Assembly (NCBI GenBank): GCA_934045905.1
Contig: OW203761.1
Span: 31,732,964 to 31,796,963, forward strand
Length of the DNA stretch: 64,000 nucleotides
Reading direction: 5' to 3'
Source of the DNA: Leuctra nigra
Lineage: Eukaryota; Arthropoda; Insecta; Plecoptera; Leuctridae
A program made the position numbers and the translations under genes. The notes below the pieces were generated by a model. The model saw only the letters and a list, made by a program, of their open reading frames with translations, was not told the origin of the DNA and searched no databases. Below, piece after piece: positions 58,516 through 64,000 of the stretch. Position 1 is the stretch's first letter. Each line of letters begins with the position of its first letter.

Positions 58516-61500
58516 TTAAGTATCAGTTATAATTTGGTCACAGTGTGTAGAATTGCTGCTGTCAGAAGTTACAATAGAACACAAAAGCCGATTTTGGCAT
58601 CCCAGATCGCAGAATCGATCTATTGTTGGATCACTGTTCAGATTATAAAAGTGGTAGTATTGCTGCATTTTACTATTGTCAACCACCATTTCATGCGCCA
58701 GAGCATCAAGGTCAGCTGGCGATAGAGATTGGACTCCGTAGGCCTCCTTGAAAGAGTACATCTTAAACCAACGTAGTTTGTCAACTGGACCCAGATTTGC
58801 TTCAGTCATATTGTAAATCCAAGTTTCGTGATCTACAACGTTCTGGAAAACAATGTTTATTAAATTCCAATTGGAGACATTTATTAAGCAATTGATAATA
58901 GTTGGTTTGTGAACTCATGGCAAGATTTAGTTACCCAGTTATCTGCGTCGACACTGTAGAGCCTGTAGTTGGGATTAACATTGCTATAGGATGTGAGACT
59001 ACCACCAACGAACAATACACTGTTTGCTCGGTCTGGCTCGTCATGTGCGTAAAACAGTTGATACTCATCGTTGTGTGTGTGACCGGAGAACTGACCTGTT
59101 ATTGTACTCTCAAACCTGAAATACGTAGATTCATACATTAGGAAAACCCATTGATTAGGCCTGGATAATGTTGGGGAAAATTCAGATATTATTATTCAAT
59201 TTTTTAGTACAATGTTCGGAAAAAGTAAAATAAAGTTCACTGTACTTTAAGTGGGCATAAGTCATCTAAATGGGTGGGCTCATTGGCTGTTCCATGGTAA
59301 CCAAGATTAAACATAATGCTGGCTTTATTTTGATTGTCAAGAACTCATTTATCGTGTTTCATGCCCATCATGTTCTTTATCATTTGATACCTTATCAGAA
59401 ATTAATTATCTTAAAACTAAAAGTCAAAACAAGCAATTCTGAAGAGTGTTGTGTTAAGATATTTGTGAGTAAAAAATTGTAAATTGTAACTTGACAGCAA
59501 GTACTTTACACTGACCTGTCAACAATCCTGTTAAACTCTCGGCTCCATCGATAGTAGCAGTCATTTTTTCCTGGCGGGATGTGATACAGCAGATGCACTT
59601 TCTCATCATTGGCCTCCGCAGCCAACAAAACTTCAATCAGCCACTGTAATTGGCCATCTGGATCCTGCTGGTTGTACCACAGGAACCAGTTGTTTCCATA
59701 ACATTGCTGATTGTTGAGAGCAACTATTCTAAATCCCGGTCGAACGAGAACTGTGTAGAACCCGCCGCGGAGGATTGTCTCTCGCGTATCGGCAGGAAGC
59801 CAAGCAGACCACAGATCTGCTAGCGTTTCGTAGAGCCAGAATGTTGATACATTCTCTTGGGTCACTTCAGATGGAGCAAATCTGAAAGAATATATATTCA
59901 AATGTTGGTGGGAACCTTTGGAAAGGAAACTGAGGAAAAGAAAATTTAATGTGATTTGATCCAGGGAATTTTCCAGGGGGACAATTTTTTAATTGTAGTG
60001 CTTGCCGGTGCTAATGCAAAATGTTTGAATTTGATAATACCTATTTTGGTGGAAACTGTCACAGAATAAAACTAAAAAACATAGTTCATAATGTAGCTCT
60101 TTGTTATAACTTAGAAATATCGTTAAATCGACTATGTTTGTAATATTTGCTATTTGATATGACCTCAACCTTTTTGAAATCACACTGCTACTGTATCTCA
60201 CATATTGGTTACAATATCACCCATCCCAGGTGGGGCTGCCTCTTGTTGTCCTTTTAAAATACAGAATCAGTGGTGATTCCTACAGTGTTGAAATTCTTTG
60301 TAACCCATATTTGAACAAGATACACTGGCAGGTTAATAAGCATGTGCCATCCAAGTTAATGTGCTTCCAAATCTGATTGTTCAATTCAATTTCAATATAT
60401 ATTTCAAATTACATTTCAATCACTTCATTATTAATAAGTATTAAGTACTAGTAATCAATTTTACGTGAACAATCTTCTAAAGTTCTGAACATGTATTAAA
60501 ATAAATGTTAGTAGAGTACCTAATCAGGATTAGTCTCAACCCCGTTGGTCTCAAACAGAACCCGAATTTTATTTTTGGATGGCTTAATCAGCAGAGAAGC
60601 GTTAATATAGGCTGTAGATTAGACGAGTGAAGTATCCAATTGTGTATAATAATATATAAGTCTTCTATTACTCACACATTCAATGGATGTGGCTCGTGGT
60701 TGCCGATGCAAGGAAACACCTGAGTGCCAAGGAATGTCTCCTTCACCAAGTTGTGGATTTTTACCAGCGTTGCATTATTATATGGTATACTTGTATCCCA
60801 TACGCCATGATCTACAAAGTCTCCAGTCATGTAAATGTAGTCAACCTGATAGAACAAACTATTGTTAGTAGAATTCATTCCAAACGTAGTCTGTTCAAAA
60901 AGTTTGCGAATTTTCAATTTTCATATAAGTGCCAAAAAATAAAGTGATATGCTTTTTCAATTTTGAATTAAAAGTAGTGTGCCTGATAACATTGAACAAA
61001 TCTTGAAGCCCAGTTACTAGTGTCTATTACTTGCCTCATGAGTGGCTCCAATATGAGCCATGGCATCTGTTACAACTTCCCATGGGATGTCACAGCCTCG
61101 GTAATCGCCCCATCTCCCAGCCGTCACGTTAGGAAACTCCGGAATACCCTGGTCCCAGCGGCAGCACATTGGTTCTCCACAATCCACATTGCCACCAACC
61201 AAGTAGTTTTGATCGTAGTGAATGTCTGTGACATGCATGATGGAGACCGTATCTCGCGGCTATAGTTTAAAACCAAAATCTTATTTACAGTTTTCTCTAA
61301 TTTACCTTAATGTGATTAATGTATAATAATTAGTACCTACTAAATCAGTGGTACTCAACCTTTTAGACTTGCGGGCCAATAATAAAAATTTGCTTTTGTT
61401 GGCGGGCCGCACTTTTTAAAAAGGTGCAATAATGCTCACGTGATCAGGTAGGTTAATTCCAGGCGCGTAGAAACTACTCTTATCATGGGGGGGGGAGCCC

Positions 61501-64000
61501 CTCAGCCTTAGCCCCACAGGGCTTTTTTTAAGAATTTAACAATTTTAAATTGATTCTGGGGCTCTAAAATACACAAACTAAAGCAAACTACCCTACAATT
61601 GTTGCCCCGCAGGGCGTTTTTTTAGAATTTGAAGCAATTTAAGTGATTCTGGGACGCTAAACTTAATTTTGTACGGAGAGTGGGGGGTCAGTCAGCTAGC
61701 ACCCTACTAGCACTTCGCAGTCTGCTTCCTACGAGCCTGCTTCATTCAGTGTCTTTTGTTTATTAGGAAATGAATTGAACTATGTTTCACACACCAAAAC
61801 AATACCTACATTCTTTTACAATTTTCGGAATTGGTAAAATGCTTGATTTTCGTTAACAAGTATGAAGTTACATTTAGCTTTCTTCGCATTTTTAGCTTGA
61901 TGAGTGGATAAATAACATGACATCTATAAAATTTCTCTCAAATGAAACGAGTTTTTTTTTTTAAATATTATTTTCACAGTGAACATCAACTGGGGGGCCA
62001 CAAAAATTAGTCCCGCGGGCCGCAGGTTGAGTAGCACTGTACTAAATGAAAATGTATTAATGAGACAACATCTTTACATCTTTACGTACAACATCTCAAA
62101 GAAACAAGATCCACTCAATCATAGATATCTACTACATTATTTATGTTTTTCATTGCAACTTTACCATTTTCATATAATATGAGGAGCTTGGAATCAAAAT
62201 GCAACCTGCAACTAAGCAAAAAACGATTTTGAGATAAAGGTGGAATTACATACTTTGAAGTAAGCTCTATCATTTAAAAAATGTATTTGAAACTAAAAAA
62301 AGAATAAAATTACTATTCTACTTCAGCTCAAATCAATCAAAATGCAACTTCTTTTCACTGAGACTTTCACTTGAGCGAAAAATGATTCAGGTTGTTTCCT
62401 TGTTCATTTATATTGAATACTGTTTGTTAAGTATAATTAAAAATCACACTTCTGCAATTCTTGGGATTAAAGCGCAACGATTACGTATATATTCCCTCAT
62501 TTGCTTAGTTACCTTTCATATTTCAACGTTTTTGTGATGTAGTGCAGTCCATAAACCGCAATTTAGGGGTAAATAGTGCAAATAGTGATAGAACCACGAA
62601 AATTTGTGTACTTACTAATTCGACCATGAGAAATCCAAAAATTTATGGCCCCAAGCTGAATTCCTGCAACTTTTGGAGTAATTAATAAATTAAGTCATAC
62701 TTTTTAGTAAAATTGTCAAATAACATGTTGTTTTCAAGCAATTTTAAAATTTCCAAAAAGTCGCACATTTCTTTTGTCATTTGACATTTAGTTGTTTAAT
62801 TTAATTAGTTAATAACTCCGAAAGTTGCAGGAATTCAGCTTGGGTCCATACATTTTTGGATTTCTCATGGTCGAATTAGTAAGTACTCAAATTTTCATGT
62901 TTCTTTCTATCACTATTTGCACTATAGTTCGGTTTATGGACTGCACTAATGTGAAAAAAAACTGAAGCTCCACAAAGCCAAATAATGGCTTGAATGCAGG
63001 GCAGAAATCAAATATTATTAAAAAAAAAAAAATCACAAACTCTTCAAATAATAACTATACACTATTCTATATATTATATACAATCTCATTCGAAATAGTA
63101 CCTTTTAGCATTGTATGCAGAAATTTTGGAGTTATTTCAATTATTGTATGCTTCCCTATAAGTGAAGTCAAGTGCAACCATGTTGAGCACGTTTTGCATG
63201 ACATCGCGTAAATGGCGGGACAAAAAAATAATACAAAGTAGGTAAGTTTCCAAAAGTTCCAAATGCAGACTATAGCTACTCTCACTCAAAAATGTGGTTC
63301 TATGTAGATCGTTCCCATAGAAAGAAATCTCGGGGAATTGGTACGTTTTTTAAAACCTAAGTACCTACCTAATGTTATAATTTATAGCCACTGTCATCTT
63401 AGCAATGAAATCACAACCACTGGTTCCGACAACTAGTTTACAAAAGCTGTGATATTTTCTGAAAGCAGGTATCTGAACTTACCTCTGTAGGAATATCAAC
63501 AACTGGAGGCTTTTCTGTGTCACCGAGGTCCACTGACCATTCCAAACTGGGATCATCTTCTCCACACTGATCTCCTTGGAAAACTATACTACAGATTCTC
63601 TTTGTAGTAAGATATTCTGGAGCCGTGTTGTTCAGTATGTATTCAACCGAATTCTAGAAACAGTCTGTAGTTTAGACGCTGCCAAACATATTGAGATATT
63701 TCTCTAGCCACCAAATACTTACAACGTTGATATCGATCACACCCTCACAAACCCGAGCCGGTTGGATGTTGAGTGAAACACACAAGTCAACGCAAATCGC
63801 AGCAATCTGATCAACTGGCACACCCGCTGCATATGCCTCGAGAACAGTTGATACGGCTAGATTACACAGCACACAATTTTCAATCCGAGGCTTCAGCGGA
63901 TTGCCAAATTGCCAGTTACTATTCCTCAACTCATCCGTTAGTGCGTACTTGCCGAGTATGTCTTGAAATAGTTCGGTCTGAACACCAGTCTTGTGGAAAA
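58516..64000 (-). CDS. SMPD1: Acid sphingomyelinase-like phosphodiesterase, gene 2 (5' end outside window)
   Basis: Exons seen (minus): 63723 to beyond the right edge (exon 2, cut), 63653-63483, 61259-61035, 60845-60676, 59881-59516, 59115-58935, 58842-58516. Exon 1 with the signal peptide is beyond 64000. Exons 3 to 7 have exactly the lengths of gene 1 (171, 225, 170, 366, 181) and the same phases, so this is a tandem duplicate. The saposin-B end, TDIHYD, TGD, GNHE, the canonical HIPPG (gene 1 has HIPTG) and GHTH are all present, so it should be an active phosphodiesterase. The C-terminus is eight residues shorter, ending QIITDT. Intron 4 again starts with GCAAGT. Its introns hold a hAT MITE and a TA-flanked fold-back element. 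Confidence 0.92.
61346..62039. mobile_element. hAT-type MITE in sphingomyelinase gene 2 intron 3
   Basis: Ends CAGTGGTACTCAACCT and AGGTTGAGTAGCACTG. Exact 8-bp duplication TACTAAAT at 61338-61345 and 62040-62047. The CAGTGGTTCTCAACC-type end is typical of the Charlie-like hAT group. The interior has two GCCCCRCAGGGC-like cores (about 61513, 61606). Confidence 0.9.
62542..62946. mobile_element. TA-flanked fold-back MITE in sphingomyelinase gene 2 intron 3
   Basis: Ends GTGCAGTCCATAAACCG and CGGTTTATGGACTGCAC with TA on both sides. The arms extend inward for about 150 bp (GCAGGAATTCAGCTTGG and its complement). Confidence 0.8.

Overview
This window is eukaryotic, most likely from an insect genome. 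The genes have GT-AG introns, polyadenylation signals and long AT-rich introns packed with transposons, and their proteins look like arthropod orthologues. Short GTAGGTACCTACC-type tracts fit several insect orders. I cannot name the species. No bacterial operon, CRISPR array or prokaryotic feature is present.

Protein genes. (1) An LTR retrotransposon (Ty3/gypsy type) with one open gag-pol frame runs on the minus strand at the left edge (57-4007). (2) A single first coding exon of a tetraspanin-like gene lies at 7350-7460 (minus), with the rest of the gene beyond the left edge. (3) A six-exon C2H2 zinc-finger gene that I recognise as ZNF800-like spans 17664-33085 (minus, 1201 codons). (4) A five-exon gene for UQCC1, the mitochondrial complex III assembly factor (CBP3 family), spans 39232-46358 (plus, 257 codons). 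(5) Two tandem acid sphingomyelinase genes (SMPD1-like) follow on the minus strand. The first is complete in eight exons (48333-56560, 613 codons). The second runs from 58516 past the right edge, with exon 2 cut and exon 1 missing. Exon frames were joined by hand from splice signals, and all intron phases agree.

Mobile DNA fills most of the rest. I find six hAT-type elements with exact 8-bp target duplications, plus one with an imperfect duplication and one with a 5-bp duplication. There is also a TTAA-flanked MITE, several TA- or TAA-flanked MITEs, two tRNA-derived SINE-like elements, a LINE fragment, a 23-bp minisatellite and several long fold-back elements.

The most striking element is a family I call family A (five copies: 4354-6998, 5022-6342, 11879-13697, 28687-31042, and 53049-54389 on the minus strand). 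Each copy starts with a small terminal palindrome (GTGGAGCG/CGCTCCAC) and carries degenerate internal units that join YY1-, ETS- and CRE-like motifs. Each ends in a giant hairpin of about 0.4-1.1 kb. All copies sit between A and T with no visible target duplication. The two hairpin arms match each other within a copy better than they match other copies, and one copy has the same extra segment in both arms. This suggests that one arm is re-copied from the other. I could not run a database search, so novelty is untested.

Layout: 1-7000 gypsy element and nested family A copies; 7-10 kb tetraspanin exon, a possible upstream exon, MITEs; 10-17.6 kb minisatellite and nested transposons; 17.6-33.1 kb ZNF800-like gene; 33-39 kb intergenic between divergent genes; 39-46.4 kb UQCC1; 46.4-48.3 kb repeats; 48-64 kb two sphingomyelinase genes.
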